From Thermoplasmata archaeon (lineage in GTDB: Archaea; Thermoplasmatota; Thermoplasmata; Thermoplasmatales; Thermoplasmataceae), in the NCBI GenBank assembly GCA_015520045.1, contig WAQW01000041.1:1-41452 (forward strand): a stretch of 41,452 nucleotides of DNA. Direction: 5' to 3'. The translations under genes were made by a program, and so were the position numbers. The notes beneath the pieces are model-generated. The model saw only the letters and a list, made by a program, of their open reading frames with translations, was not told where the DNA came from and searched no databases. The first letter of the stretch is position 1. Each line of letters begins with the position of its first letter. This document shows, in pieces, positions 29,133 to 36,947 of the stretch.

Positions 29133-29681
29133 GTGGAAGAATACGCTTATGTTTTAGATTACCTTCCGCAGGGGAGGGCGCAGGACAAAAGTTATCACAA
29201 GGTCCCTCTGCTGCTCGCTGTGGGAGAGTCAGAGTTCAAACTCCTGGAACTCATACCCAAGGAGAATGCGGTTGTATCCATCGGAGACAGGATATATATC
29301 GGCAAAAATCTTGAGATGAGGGATAAGATCATATCCGTTAAGAGGAGGATATCCTACAGGGATCTGACGAGCGCCGCCACCACAGAGCTGCCCTATGTGG
29401 TTGAGACCATAGTTAACAAAAACGAAAGGCGTTTTGTTGAGTTCTTTAATGTGGCGGAGTCGATAAATGCAAGACTTCACTCTCTGGAGTTGTTGCCCGG
29501 TTTGGGAAACAAGATCATGTGGGCGATTCTTGAGGAGAGGAAGAAGAAAAAATTCGAATCGTTCAGTGATCTAAGTGAGAGGATAAAGACCCTTCACAAT
29601 CCCCAGAAGATGGTGGTTCAGAGGATAATCCAGGAGCTTCAGGAAAGGCACGAAAAATACAAACTTTTCGTTGCAAGATGA
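29133..29681 (+). CDS. DUF655 protein, probable RNA-binding
   Basis: A 182-residue archaeal protein beginning MEEYAYVLDYLPQGRAQD. It has an N-terminal OB-like beta domain (DRIYIGKNLEMRDKIISVKRRI) and a C-terminal helix-hairpin-helix (LELLPGLGNKIMWAILEERKKKKFESFSDL, about 117-145), suggesting nucleic-acid binding. The function has not been fixed to my knowledge. GGTGA at 29124-29128 places the GTG start. The final four bases overlap the ksgA start, so translation is coupled to a 16S rRNA modifier, hinting at a ribosome-assembly role. Confidence 0.88.
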   Translation: MEEYAYVLDYLPQGRAQDKSYHKVPLLLAVGESEFKLLELIPKENAVVSIGDRIYIGKNLEMRDKIISVKRRISYRDLTSAATTELPYVVETIVNKNERRFVEFFNVAESINARLHSLELLPGLGNKIMWAILEERKKKKFESFSDLSERIKTLHNPQKMVVQRIIQELQERHEKYKLFVAR

Positions 29682-30415
29682 GAGGGCCCAGGCGTTTGAT
29701 GAAAAGGTATGGCCAGGTATACCTGGTCAACGATCTCACCTTGTCGAGGGAATTGGAGATCCTTTCACCTCTTCCGGGTGAACACATTCTGGAGATTGGT
29801 GCCGGTCACGGTGAGATAACCGGACGAATTCTTGAACGCGGCTCAGAGGTTACGGCTCTGGAACTTGATCCCGGTCTGGTGGGCTATCTCTCAGCAAAAT
29901 TGAGGGATTATGAGAAGAGTGGCCGACTCAGGCTCATAAATATATCATTTCTCGATTTTGATCCAGGGAGATTTGATGCGATCATAGGCAACATCCCATA
30001 CTATATCACATCTCCTATATTTTTCAGGCTGTACGATTTTGATTTCTCCAGGGCAGTTTTAATGGTTCAGAGAGAGGTTGCCGAGAGAGCCATAGCGAAA
30101 CCTGGATCCAGGAACTACTCTCGTTTCAGCGTTAACTGCTTTGTGCGATATGAGGTGGAAAAAATGCTGGATGTTCCCTCATCTCACTTCAGGCCAGAGC
30201 CCTCTGTGGATTCTTCCATCCTTCTGTTGAAAAAGAAGAACATCCTCAGCGCTGAGGAACTCGAACAACTTGATGAACTTCTCAAAAGGGCCTTTTCCCA
30301 GAGAAGAAAAATTTTAAAGAACACGGTTCCAGAAGCACCTCCAGAGATGTTGAACAGGAGGCCTCAGGAGCTGAGTCCCGAGGATTACCTTCGCATCCAG
30401 TTTGGTTTCTCCTAA
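29678..30415 (+). CDS. ksgA: 16S rRNA dimethyladenosine transferase
   Basis: Dimethylates the two adjacent adenines in the 3' hairpin of 16S rRNA during small-subunit assembly (KsgA/Dim1). It has 245 residues. The AdoMet loop EIGAGHGEIT is at 39-48, the acidic ELD at 62-64 and the catalytic NIPYY at 105-109. The family's GQxFL near the start appears as GQVYLVND. The start overlaps DUF655 by four bases. It is the last gene of the run that begins at rrp4 and is convergent with the slipin gene seven bases on. Confidence 0.95.
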   Translation: MRGPRRLMKRYGQVYLVNDLTLSRELEILSPLPGEHILEIGAGHGEITGRILERGSEVTALELDPGLVGYLSAKLRDYEKSGRLRLINISFLDFDPGRFDAIIGNIPYYITSPIFFRLYDFDFSRAVLMVQREVAERAIAKPGSRNYSRFSVNCFVRYEVEKMLDVPSSHFRPEPSVDSSILLLKKKNILSAEELEQLDELLKRAFSQRRKILKNTVPEAPPEMLNRRPQELSPEDYLRIQFGFS

Positions 30416-30422
30416 ATGCTGC

Positions 30423-31247
30423 CTATTTATCCTGCCCCTTCTTTTGGGAATCACGCGATGATTTTTTGACAACAGACTCCATACCCATTACCTTGAATGG
30501 GTCCATAACACCCGCCGGCATGGTGCTCATGGGTATCATCATCATGGTACCCTTTCCCTCGAGGCCGATCTCGTAGAGTATGTTCATCCATCGCAGCTGG
30601 AAGGCAACAGGATTGGTAACGTACTGATTTGAAGCTTCTACCATCTTCTGGGCAGCTTCAACCTCTGCGATGGCCAGCGTCACACGTGATCTTCTTTCCC
30701 TCTCCGCCGATGCCTGTCTGGACATGGCCTCCTGCAGAGATTGTGGTACAAGCACGTCTCTTATCTCAACGGAGGATACCTTGATTCCCCAATGCTCGGT
30801 TTTCTCATCGATTATCTCCCTGGATGATTCTCCTATTTTCTCCCTTTCCGTGAGAACCTCATCAAAGGAGTATTTCCCTATTACCTCTCTGATGGTTGTC
30901 TGTGCGGATAGGTTGGTTCCCCTCGAATAGCTCTCTATGTTGAGAACAGCCTTCTTGGGGTCGATAACCTGGAAGTACATGACCGCATCGATATTGACTG
31001 GAACGTTATCCTTTGTGAAGGATGCCTCAGTCTTGAAGGCGACGGCCTGAATACGTGTGGAGATCTTTTGAATCCTGCTTATGAGCGGGATCACGAATAT
31101 CACACCAGGTCCTTTAACGACCGTGAATCTTCCCAAAACCAGAATGACAGCTCGTTCCCACTCCTTCAGAATGTGCAGGCCAGACAGGAAGATCAACACA
31201 ACAACTATGAAGATAAAAATCAGAAATGCCTCTAATGCCGGATCCAT
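30423..31247 (-). CDS. Slipin (stomatin-like SPFH protein)
   Basis: A 274-residue membrane-anchored SPFH protein. The N-terminal hydrophobic segment is at about 8-30. The band-7 domain begins LKEWERAVILVLGRF and includes VPQSLQEAMSRQASAERERRSRV, the start of the coiled-coil oligomerisation helix. Such proteins form membrane microdomain scaffolds and often pair with an NfeD-type (STOPP) protease gene; none adjoins it here. A TATATAA box centred 25 nt upstream of the start supports a leaderless single-gene transcript. Confidence 0.92.
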   Translation of the reverse strand: MDPALEAFLIFIFIVVVLIFLSGLHILKEWERAVILVLGRFTVVKGPGVIFVIPLISRIQKISTRIQAVAFKTEASFTKDNVPVNIDAVMYFQVIDPKKAVLNIESYSRGTNLSAQTTIREVIGKYSFDEVLTEREKIGESSREIIDEKTEHWGIKVSSVEIRDVLVPQSLQEAMSRQASAERERRSRVTLAIAEVEAAQKMVEASNQYVTNPVAFQLRWMNILYEIGLEGKGTMMMIPMSTMPAGVMDPFKVMGMESVVKKSSRDSQKKGQDK

Positions 31248-31268
31248 ATGAGGCTATGGCATGTTCCG

Positions 31269-31275
31269 TATATAA
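31269..31275 (-). promoter_or_regulatory. TATA box of the slipin gene (leaderless)
   Basis: TTATATA on the minus strand is centred 25 nt before the ATG at 31247. Confidence 0.6.
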
Positions 31276-31370
31276 GTTTTCCTGTAAATTTACATTCATT
31301 AAAAGATGAATTTTTATGGAGAATGGATTTCAGGGAAGATTCTGGTCCAATAGTCAATAGAATTCCGGAA

Positions 31371-31380
31371 AAATTCATAA
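31371..31380 (+). promoter_or_regulatory. TATA box of the phosphoribosyltransferase gene
   Basis: AAATTCATAA is centred 26 nt before the ATG at 31402, predicting a leaderless message. Confidence 0.45.
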
Positions 31381-31401
31381 GGCAACTCAGATTGCCGCAG
31401 C

Positions 31402-32064
31402 ATGGAATTCAAGGTTGAGGCGGTTACATGGAATGACATCAACAGGTGGTGCCAGATTCTCAGTGACACCATAATGGAAAGATACCAGCCCGAGGCAATT
31501 GTCGGTCTCTCTCGAGGTGGGTTGGTTCCTGCAAGAATTCTTTCCGATTCCCTTCTTATCAAGGATCTTTACGCAGTTAAGACAGAGCACTGGGGAATAA
31601 CAGCCTCAATGGATGGTACGACACGTCTGAAAGCCACAGGAAAGCTTGACATTCAGAATAAGAAAGTGCTTGTGGTAGATGATATAACCGACACAGGAGA
31701 GAGCATGGAGGTTGCCGTACGCTTCCTCGAAACAATGTCTCCGGAATCCATCATGACTGCCACGATGCTACACATAACCCATTCAAAGTTCAGGCCCGAT
31801 TTCTTTGCAGTCGAGGTTCCGGCGGAAAAATGGACCTGGTTCACATTTCCCTGGAACGTGACCGAGGACCTTTACAATCTCACCCACAGGGTACTCTCCG
31901 ATCCTCTCACAACCGTTGATCTTAAAAAGAAGTTGCGGGAGAATTTTGGTTTGGTGATTCCCGAAACGGAGCTGGAAGAGAATCTACACCATCTGGAGAA
32001 ACTGGGAAAGCTCAAGACTCAGGATGGTAAATGGCTTGTTTCCGATATCAATCGGAGTAAATAA
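31402..32064 (+). CDS. Purine-type phosphoribosyltransferase (COG2236-like)
   Basis: A 220-residue type I phosphoribosyltransferase. The PRPP-binding loop VVDDITDTGES is at 91-101, preceded by GLSRGGLVPARIL (35-47) for pyrophosphate binding. The C-terminal 50 residues look like an added small helical or winged domain (LRENFGLVIPETELEENLHHLEKLGKLKTQDGKW), possibly regulatory. Members salvage hypoxanthine, xanthine or guanine; the base is not readable here. The 3' end overlaps the convergent carbamate-kinase gene by 17 bp. Confidence 0.85.
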   Translation: MEFKVEAVTWNDINRWCQILSDTIMERYQPEAIVGLSRGGLVPARILSDSLLIKDLYAVKTEHWGITASMDGTTRLKATGKLDIQNKKVLVVDDITDTGESMEVAVRFLETMSPESIMTATMLHITHSKFRPDFFAVEVPAEKWTWFTFPWNVTEDLYNLTHRVLSDPLTTVDLKKKLRENFGLVIPETELEENLHHLEKLGKLKTQDGKWLVSDINRSK

Positions 32065-32983
32065 CAGTGCCATAATCCTCTTCCATTGCTCTCTTACCGT
32101 ACTCCAGAGAGGTTATGTAGGCCCGTTTTCCTCCATTCTCCACAAAGTTGAGCGCCGCCCTGATCTTTGGGAGAATACTTCCATTCTCGAACCTGTTATT
32201 TTCAAGAATGCTCTTCATCTCACCCAGGGAGATTTTTCCTATGGCCTCTTCATCATCAGTTCCGAAGGATTTGTAGACATGATCCACATCCGTGAGTATC
32301 ATGAGGCTGTCAGCGCCCACATTAGTGGCGAGAACCGCAGAAGCGAGATCCTTATCTATTACGGCCTCCACACCTCTGTATCCACTCTCAGTTTTGATGA
32401 CAGGGACTCCACCACCACCCACTCCTATGGGAAGGTAATTATCCGCAAGAAGACTCTTTATAACTCCTGCTTCCAGAATCTCGATTGGAGTGGGGGAAGG
32501 AACCACTCTTCTCCATCCCTTACCGGTGATTTTAACCAGCGGCCACCCGAACTGCTCTTTGAGCTTCCTGGCCTTCTCATCTGTGTAGAATGGTCCAATG
32601 GGTTTGGAGGGATTATCGAAAGCTTCATCGTCGGCTGAAACAAGGGTGCGCGTGAAGATCGATACAGCATCCTTGTCTATGCCCGTCGATACCCTGATAG
32701 ATTCATAAGCCTGAAATATTGCCTGGGAGATCAACCCCTGAGACATGGCTCCGCACACGTCCAGGGGCATGGGAACCACCTGTTCCCTGGCTATCTCATT
32801 CTGAAGAAGTATGTTTCCTACCTGTGGTCCATTTCCGTGTGTTATGACAACCTGATGATCGTTGATCACATCTGCTATGCTGGAAAGAGCTTCTTTTGCC
32901 CTTCTCACCTGCGTGATGAAATCCTGTCTGTCATTTTTTCTAAGCAATGCGTTCCCACCTAATGCTATCACCACTCTATTCAT
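32048..32983 (-). CDS. arcC: Carbamate kinase
   Basis: Catalyses reversible phosphoryl transfer between carbamoyl phosphate and ATP/carbamate in the cytoplasm. It has 311 residues, full family length. Motifs: ALGGNALL (7-14), THGNGPQVGN (49-58), the substrate-region PSPTPIEI, and GVEAVIDKDLASAVLA near the ATP site. In some archaea such enzymes work in the direction of carbamoyl-phosphate synthesis. No arginine deiminase or ornithine carbamoyltransferase gene is nearby. GGTGG precedes the start, and a TATTAATT box lies about 40 nt upstream. Confidence 0.93.
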   Translation of the reverse strand: MNRVVIALGGNALLRKNDRQDFITQVRRAKEALSSIADVINDHQVVITHGNGPQVGNILLQNEIAREQVVPMPLDVCGAMSQGLISQAIFQAYESIRVSTGIDKDAVSIFTRTLVSADDEAFDNPSKPIGPFYTDEKARKLKEQFGWPLVKITGKGWRRVVPSPTPIEILEAGVIKSLLADNYLPIGVGGGGVPVIKTESGYRGVEAVIDKDLASAVLATNVGADSLMILTDVDHVYKSFGTDDEEAIGKISLGEMKSILENNRFENGSILPKIRAALNFVENGGKRAYITSLEYGKRAMEEDYGTVIYSD

Positions 32984-33114
32984 TGAACCACCATAGAAAA
33001 TGGGATATTGCAGGTTTGTATTAATTGGTTCCGACCATTTCCTGTTATCTGGATTCCTCCTCCGGTTTTTGAAAGCAGGGAAAAAGGTTATTGTGTCGGG
33101 GTGTATAAGGGTCT

Positions 33115-33945
33115 ATGAAGCTCACAGTTGCACACACTCCAGATCCTGACGACTCCTTCATGTTCTACGCTATGTTCGAAGGCAAGATTGATACGCATTT
33201 TGATTACTCCCAGGTTATAAAAGACATTGAGACTCTCAACAAGGAGGCCATAGATTCGCGGTACGATGTTACCGCAGTATCCGCGAATGCTTATGCCATG
33301 ATCAGTGATGCTTATTCCATAACCAGTGCTGGCTCGAGTTTTGGAATAAGCTATGGTCCCATCGTTCTTGCCAGGAGGAAAGTAGATCTTTCAAGTGCTA
33401 CTGTTGGAGTTCCTGGATTTGGAACTTCCGCTTTTCTGCTTTACAGAATGTTTGCAGTTAAGCCCAGCTCTTTTATTGAAATGCGCTTTGACCGTATAGT
33501 TGATGCCATTGAGGATGGAACCGTTGATGCTGGAATCATAATCCACGATGAACAGCTGGCCTACAAGAGAAGAAATCTGCTCAAGGTCCTTGATCTCTAT
33601 GAAGAATGGAAAGCGTACGCTGGTGACCTCCCGATACCTCTCGGCTTCAACGCCATAAGGAAGGATCTCGGAGAGGAAAAGATAAATCTGTTTCTCGATG
33701 ACTTCATTCGATCCATAAAGTACGGGCAGAATCATGAAAAGGAAGCGGTCAAGTACGCTCTGAGATACGCGCGATACAGTGATATGGATATGGAAAGGAA
33801 ATTTATCAGGATGTATGTCAACGATCTCACAGTAGACATGGGAAAAGCTGGCAGGAGGGCCCTGGATATTTACTACGAAAAAGCGTTCGAGATGGGATTG
33901 TTGAAACCGTTCAAGTATGAGGTGGTTTCTCCTAAGAGCATCTGA
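33115..33945 (+). CDS. mqnD: MqnA/MqnD-family enzyme, probably 1,4-dihydroxy-6-naphthoate synthase
   Basis: A 276-residue periplasmic-binding-fold enzyme without signal peptide. The N-terminal HTPDPDDSFMFYAM (7-20) matches MqnD, which cleaves the cyclic futalosine derivative to 1,4-dihydroxy-6-naphthoate in the futalosine route to menaquinone. MqnA is the related alternative. No other menaquinone gene is next to it. The PDPDD signature is why MqnD is preferred. Thermoplasmatales contain menaquinones, which makes the pathway plausible. Convergent with the oxidoreductase gene downstream. Confidence 0.82.
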   Translation: MKLTVAHTPDPDDSFMFYAMFEGKIDTHFDYSQVIKDIETLNKEAIDSRYDVTAVSANAYAMISDAYSITSAGSSFGISYGPIVLARRKVDLSSATVGVPGFGTSAFLLYRMFAVKPSSFIEMRFDRIVDAIEDGTVDAGIIIHDEQLAYKRRNLLKVLDLYEEWKAYAGDLPIPLGFNAIRKDLGEEKINLFLDDFIRSIKYGQNHEKEAVKYALRYARYSDMDMERKFIRMYVNDLTVDMGKAGRRALDIYYEKAFEMGLLKPFKYEVVSPKSI

Positions 33946-34024
33946 TCCGGGAACAAAGGGCAAGTACTTGCCTGTCTGAGATGATATGCGTAGGGTGATC
34001 AGTTTCAGAGAGAAAATACTTCTG

Positions 34025-35011
34025 TTAATCGAGCTTCGCGGGATCTATTGCCATACCCTTTTCCAGGGATAGGTTCGCTGCGTTAACTATTCTAACAACG
34101 TTGGCACCGTCTCCACCGGTGGCTATTTTCGATCTTTTTCCTCTGATAGATTCTGCAAATGCCCTGAATTCTTCCGTATAAAGGTTCACGCCTTCAAGGT
34201 GTTTTACAGATTCACCATTCAGATAAAGGGTCGAATCAACCGTTGTCGAGAAGAAGTTCGATACCCTTATCTGCCCTTCGGTCCCGAAAACAGCGAGATC
34301 ATTGCCTGGAACTTTCAGGTCCCGGGAAGAGAATGCTTCTGTTATAAAGCTTCCGTACTCCATCAGTACATGAAAGGAACGATCTATCATGTCCGTGTGC
34401 GGATATCTCCATGCGTACACTCTATGAGGCATAGATTTCGCCAGAGTTAAAAGTGTATCAATCACGTGAACACCTGTTCCCATGATGGAGCCTCCCCCCG
34501 AAAGCTCAGCCTTCTCCCACCAGCTTCGCAGGGGTTCTGAATGATATTCAGGAGGCGAATAACCAGCCCACGTACCCACAATCTGGATCGGTTGCCCTAT
34601 CTTTCCCTTCTGTATCATATTCATGGACTTCGAGAGAGCGGGATGAAATCTCAGGTGAAAACCAATATTCAGTGTTAACCCTTCAGCCTTAGCGAAGGTG
34701 ACAAGCTCCTCAGCCTCTTTAAAGTAGAGTGTCATCTGTTTTTCCAGGAGAACGTGTTTGCCTTTTTCAAGGGCTTTTCTCGCGTGGTTGTAATGAAGGT
34801 AATTCGGGGAGGAGATGTAGACGGCTTCAATGTCAGATGATAAAAAAGCATCCAGATCACTGTACGCCTCAGCTCCGATTTCCTGGCAGAACGGTTCAAT
34901 TCTTTCCTTACTCCTTCCATATATCGATGATACTTCAAATCCGGTTCCTTTGAGAGAGGGCAAAACTCTCCTTCTTGCGTGGTTTCCCAGGGGTATAATT
35001 CCCAGTTTCAT
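34025..35011 (-). CDS. Gfo/Idh/MocA-family NAD(P)-dependent oxidoreductase
   Basis: A 328-residue dehydrogenase. The N-terminal Rossmann domain has an atypical dinucleotide loop (GIIPLGNHARRRVLPSL, 4-20) without the usual GxGxxG spacing. The catalytic EKP motif appears as Glu90-Lys91-Gln92, keeping the lysine. The second domain has GTGVHVIDTLL with His182 and Asp185 as candidate catalytic residues. Substrates in the family are mostly sugars, inositols or sugar acids, and this one is undetermined. The promoter holds a TATA box at 35029-35038 and two palindromes (35009-35022 and 35055-35066), so regulation is likely. Confidence 0.85.
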   Translation of the reverse strand: MKLGIIPLGNHARRRVLPSLKGTGFEVSSIYGRSKERIEPFCQEIGAEAYSDLDAFLSSDIEAVYISSPNYLHYNHARKALEKGKHVLLEKQMTLYFKEAEELVTFAKAEGLTLNIGFHLRFHPALSKSMNMIQKGKIGQPIQIVGTWAGYSPPEYHSEPLRSWWEKAELSGGGSIMGTGVHVIDTLLTLAKSMPHRVYAWRYPHTDMIDRSFHVLMEYGSFITEAFSSRDLKVPGNDLAVFGTEGQIRVSNFFSTTVDSTLYLNGESVKHLEGVNLYTEEFRAFAESIRGKRSKIATGGDGANVVRIVNAANLSLEKGMAIDPAKLD

Positions 35012-35022
35012 ACTGTAGTATG
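35009..35022 (-). promoter_or_regulatory. Palindrome at the transcription start of the oxidoreductase gene
   Basis: CATACT-GT-AGTATG has 6-bp inverted arms. It covers the start codon and lies just downstream of the TATA box, a position where a repressor would block initiation. Confidence 0.35.
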
Positions 35023-35028
35023 GAGTTC

Positions 35029-35038
35029 TTATTTAATG
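35029..35038 (-). promoter_or_regulatory. TATA box of the oxidoreductase gene (leaderless)
   Basis: CATTAAATAA on the minus strand is centred 23 nt before the ATG at 35011. Confidence 0.5.
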
Positions 35039-35054
35039 ACTTTTTGCGTTCTTG

Positions 35055-35066
35055 TTGCCTAGGCAA
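35055..35066. promoter_or_regulatory. 12-bp perfect palindrome upstream of the oxidoreductase promoter
   Basis: TTGCCTAGGCAA is self-complementary over all 12 bases. It lies about 20 bp upstream of the TATA box of the minus-strand gene and 135 bp before the CoxG-like TATA box. It is a candidate operator or activator site for either. Confidence 0.4.
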
Positions 35067-35199
35067 TTCATTTCTGTAAAAGTTAAAAGCCTCGTGTTCA
35101 GGATTCAAACTTTTATCTATGGCCTTTAAGGATCTTCCCGTGGCTATGTGAATTGATCAGCTTTAGAGGATGAACTCTGACCAAAGAGAAGTGAAAGAC

Positions 35200-35208
35200 T
35201 TTTAATAT
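35200..35208 (+). promoter_or_regulatory. TATA box and ribosome site of the coxG-like gene
   Basis: TTTTAATAT predicts a start near 35229. Unlike most genes here the message has a short leader, and GGAGG at 35226-35230 precedes the ATG at 35238 by seven bases. Confidence 0.4.
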
Positions 35209-35237
35209 GGGACGAATGTGGTGATGGAGGCGGTAAA

Positions 35238-35684
35238 ATGGATCTGAGCGGCGAAACCACTATAGAGAGACCTGTTAGTGTGGTTTATTCTTTCCTGATG
35301 GATCCTGTTAGGCTATCACAATGTATACCGGGCTTTCAGAAACTTGAGAATGTTGGGGATGACACATTCACTATGAGGATAAAGGCCGGTGTATCCATGA
35401 TCAGGGGAACATTCACGGTCAATCTCAAGATTTTTGAAAAGGATGAGGGAAGACATGCGAAGCTGAGGGGTGATGGTAGGGGTACCGCCGGGACTATTGA
35501 TTTTATGGCTTCTATTGATGTCAGTGAACTTAACAGCTCAACAACTCTCCGGTGGAGTGCCACAGTAAACATCGGAGGAAAAATAGCATCCCTGGCTCAG
35601 GGGCTGCTTAAACGTCAGGCTGAAAAGATTGTAAATGAGTTTTTTGAAAACGTCCGGAACAGCATTTATCAGGAGATATCTTGA
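35238..35684 (+). CDS. CoxG-like SRPBCC-fold protein
   Basis: A 148-residue START/SRPBCC protein of the CO-dehydrogenase subunit G family: MDLSGETTIERPVSVVYSFLMDPVRLSQCIPG at the N-terminus and GKIASLAQGLLKRQAEKIVNEFFENV at the C-terminus are typical. CoxG recruits or matures molybdenum-dependent CO dehydrogenase at the membrane in bacteria, but many archaeal homologues lie away from any cox genes, as here. A general lipid- or ligand-binding role is equally possible. No molybdenum hydroxylase gene is in the window. Confidence 0.85.
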   Translation: MDLSGETTIERPVSVVYSFLMDPVRLSQCIPGFQKLENVGDDTFTMRIKAGVSMIRGTFTVNLKIFEKDEGRHAKLRGDGRGTAGTIDFMASIDVSELNSSTTLRWSATVNIGGKIASLAQGLLKRQAEKIVNEFFENVRNSIYQEIS

Positions 35685-35820
35685 TTCACGGTTAAATGCA
35701 TGTTACCCATGAAGCCTCAATCTGTTTTGAGGTTACCAGGCCATCGGCTGATCCATCACGCCGCCTGATCCAGCATTGAATGTACTCATCCTCATTCTTC
35801 TCTCATGAAGGGTTCGTGTA

Positions 35821-35831
35821 AATATTAATAT
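35821..35831 (+). promoter_or_regulatory. TATA box of the dtxR-like gene (leaderless)
   Basis: AATATTAATAT is centred 27 nt before the ATG at 35853. AGGTG at 35834-35838 lies between but is too far from the start to act as a normal ribosome site. Confidence 0.5.
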
Positions 35832-35852
35832 AGAGGTGTAATCTTAAACTGG

Positions 35853-36473
35853 ATGGCCAACAATCGCGAGGACTATCTCTTAGTCATATGGGAATTTTCG
35901 GAATCATTTGGCTTCGCCCGAGAGAGGGATATAGTAAAAAGGCTCAAGATCAGCGCAGCAACAGCCTCTGAGTATTTGAAGAAAATGGAGGACGAAGGGA
36001 TCATAACTAGAGACGGGAGGAGAATAAGGCTCACGGAAAAGGGGGAAAAGCTGGCTATACCTGTTGTTCGAACGCACAGGATTGTTGAGGTATTCTCTCA
36101 CCAATTGCTCGAAACACCGTGGGAAGACGCACACTCCTCCGTTATGGAGCTCGAGCATCTCTTTAGCGACAAGAAGGGTGAGGTTCTCTACAGACATCTC
36201 GGGGAGCCCGATGTATGTCCTCATGGCAATCCAATTAACCCGATCGAAAAAAGGGATGAGATAAGAGCGTCCGAAGCGAAGCCGGGCGTTTATATATTTC
36301 TGAGAACCACCTACGAGGATGAGAACTTTCTGAGATCACTCAGCGAGGCTGGAATAATACCGGGGGAAGAGGTGGAGGTGAGACCGGATCAAACGATAAA
36401 AGGCCCCCGGGGAATTTTAACATCAGACGCGAGAGAATTGGACGCGTTAAGGCTTATAAAGAAAAAATCCTGA
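35853..36473 (+). CDS. DtxR/MntR-family metal-dependent regulator
   Basis: A 206-residue repressor. The winged helix is at about 5-65 (ERDIVKRLKISAATASEYLKKMEDEGII). The dimerisation and metal-binding region contains His75, Glu79, Glu101 and His102 (HRIVEVF and MELEH), and Asp7 sits where MntR uses an aspartate. The DtxR cysteine ligand position appears to be Met98. CPHGNPI (122-128) is a family landmark. The C-terminal SH3-like FeoA domain is present (about 140-206). It should sense Fe2+ or Mn2+ and repress uptake or storage genes. The nearest candidate targets are the TAACGAA sites 0.5-1.1 kb downstream; that link is inference. Confidence 0.9.
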   Translation: MANNREDYLLVIWEFSESFGFARERDIVKRLKISAATASEYLKKMEDEGIITRDGRRIRLTEKGEKLAIPVVRTHRIVEVFSHQLLETPWEDAHSSVMELEHLFSDKKGEVLYRHLGEPDVCPHGNPINPIEKRDEIRASEAKPGVYIFLRTTYEDENFLRSLSEAGIIPGEEVEVRPDQTIKGPRGILTSDARELDALRLIKKKS

Positions 36474-36846
36474 GACCACGATCAGCCCGTGTTTATTTAC
36501 CTGCACGTGTCAGGCTTCATCAGTCTGTTTGGATGCTATCCGATCACCCTTTTAAAACATGAAGAATTCATCGGGAGAAGATTTCTGGCGTTATAACGAA
36601 TTCCATGCACAATGGTCCTGAATTTATGCCTCTTTATCAGTCAAAATGGATCACCTTCGGACCCTGGAATGATAGATATTTGCATCAGTTATCAAAGTCT
36701 GGCATCCACAAAACATGAAAAAGATGTGCACGTTCAGATGGAAAGATTAGTTCTCTTCTCATCACCCTCCTTGAAGGTCATTCAACCATGTTATCAGCTC
36801 GCACAGCATGAAAGTAATGAGGCACACCAATCAGAATACGCTGATG
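36474..36846. other. Gap without a supported gene
   Basis: No coding stretch here looks real on either strand; short frames have unlikely composition. One TAACGAA heptamer occurs at 36594-36600 within GTTATAACGAA, the same core as the three half-sites at 36948-36996. Confidence 0.5.
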
Positions 36847-36945
36847 TTAGTCCCATCCATGATTGCACTGGTTCGCTTCAAACTCGGTTTCGTATTCCGC
36901 CCCGCAGAGCGTACAAACATATATCTCCACCTTTTTAGCTTGCAT
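36847..36945 (-). CDS. 32-residue zinc-knuckle protein
   Basis: ATG to TAA encodes 32 residues. A basic start (MQAKKVEIYV) leads into Cys11-x2-Cys14-Gly, then an acidic linker (AEYETEFEAN) and Cys27-x-His29, giving a CCCH-type zinc site in a one-knuckle fold. The pattern 'YVCxLCGxEYETEFEAxxC' resembles many small archaeal C2H2-like zinc fingers, so I regard it as a real gene although very short. A TATA box (ATTATATAAAG, 36963-36973) is centred 23 nt before the start on this strand, so a leaderless message is expected. TAACGAA half-sites flank that box, implying tight control. Function unknown; metal buffering, RNA binding or a regulatory role are possible. Confidence 0.6.
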   Translation of the reverse strand: MQAKKVEIYVCTLCGAEYETEFEANQCNHGWD

Positions 36946-36947
36946 AG

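Noticed and set aside
30423-31247. Search for an NfeD/STOPP protease partner beside the slipin
   Set aside because: Neighbours are ksgA and a phosphoribosyltransferase; no such gene is present.
36612-36938. Plus-strand frame of 108 codons
   Set aside because: Low-quality composition, no promoter, and its 3' part is antisense to the zinc-knuckle gene.
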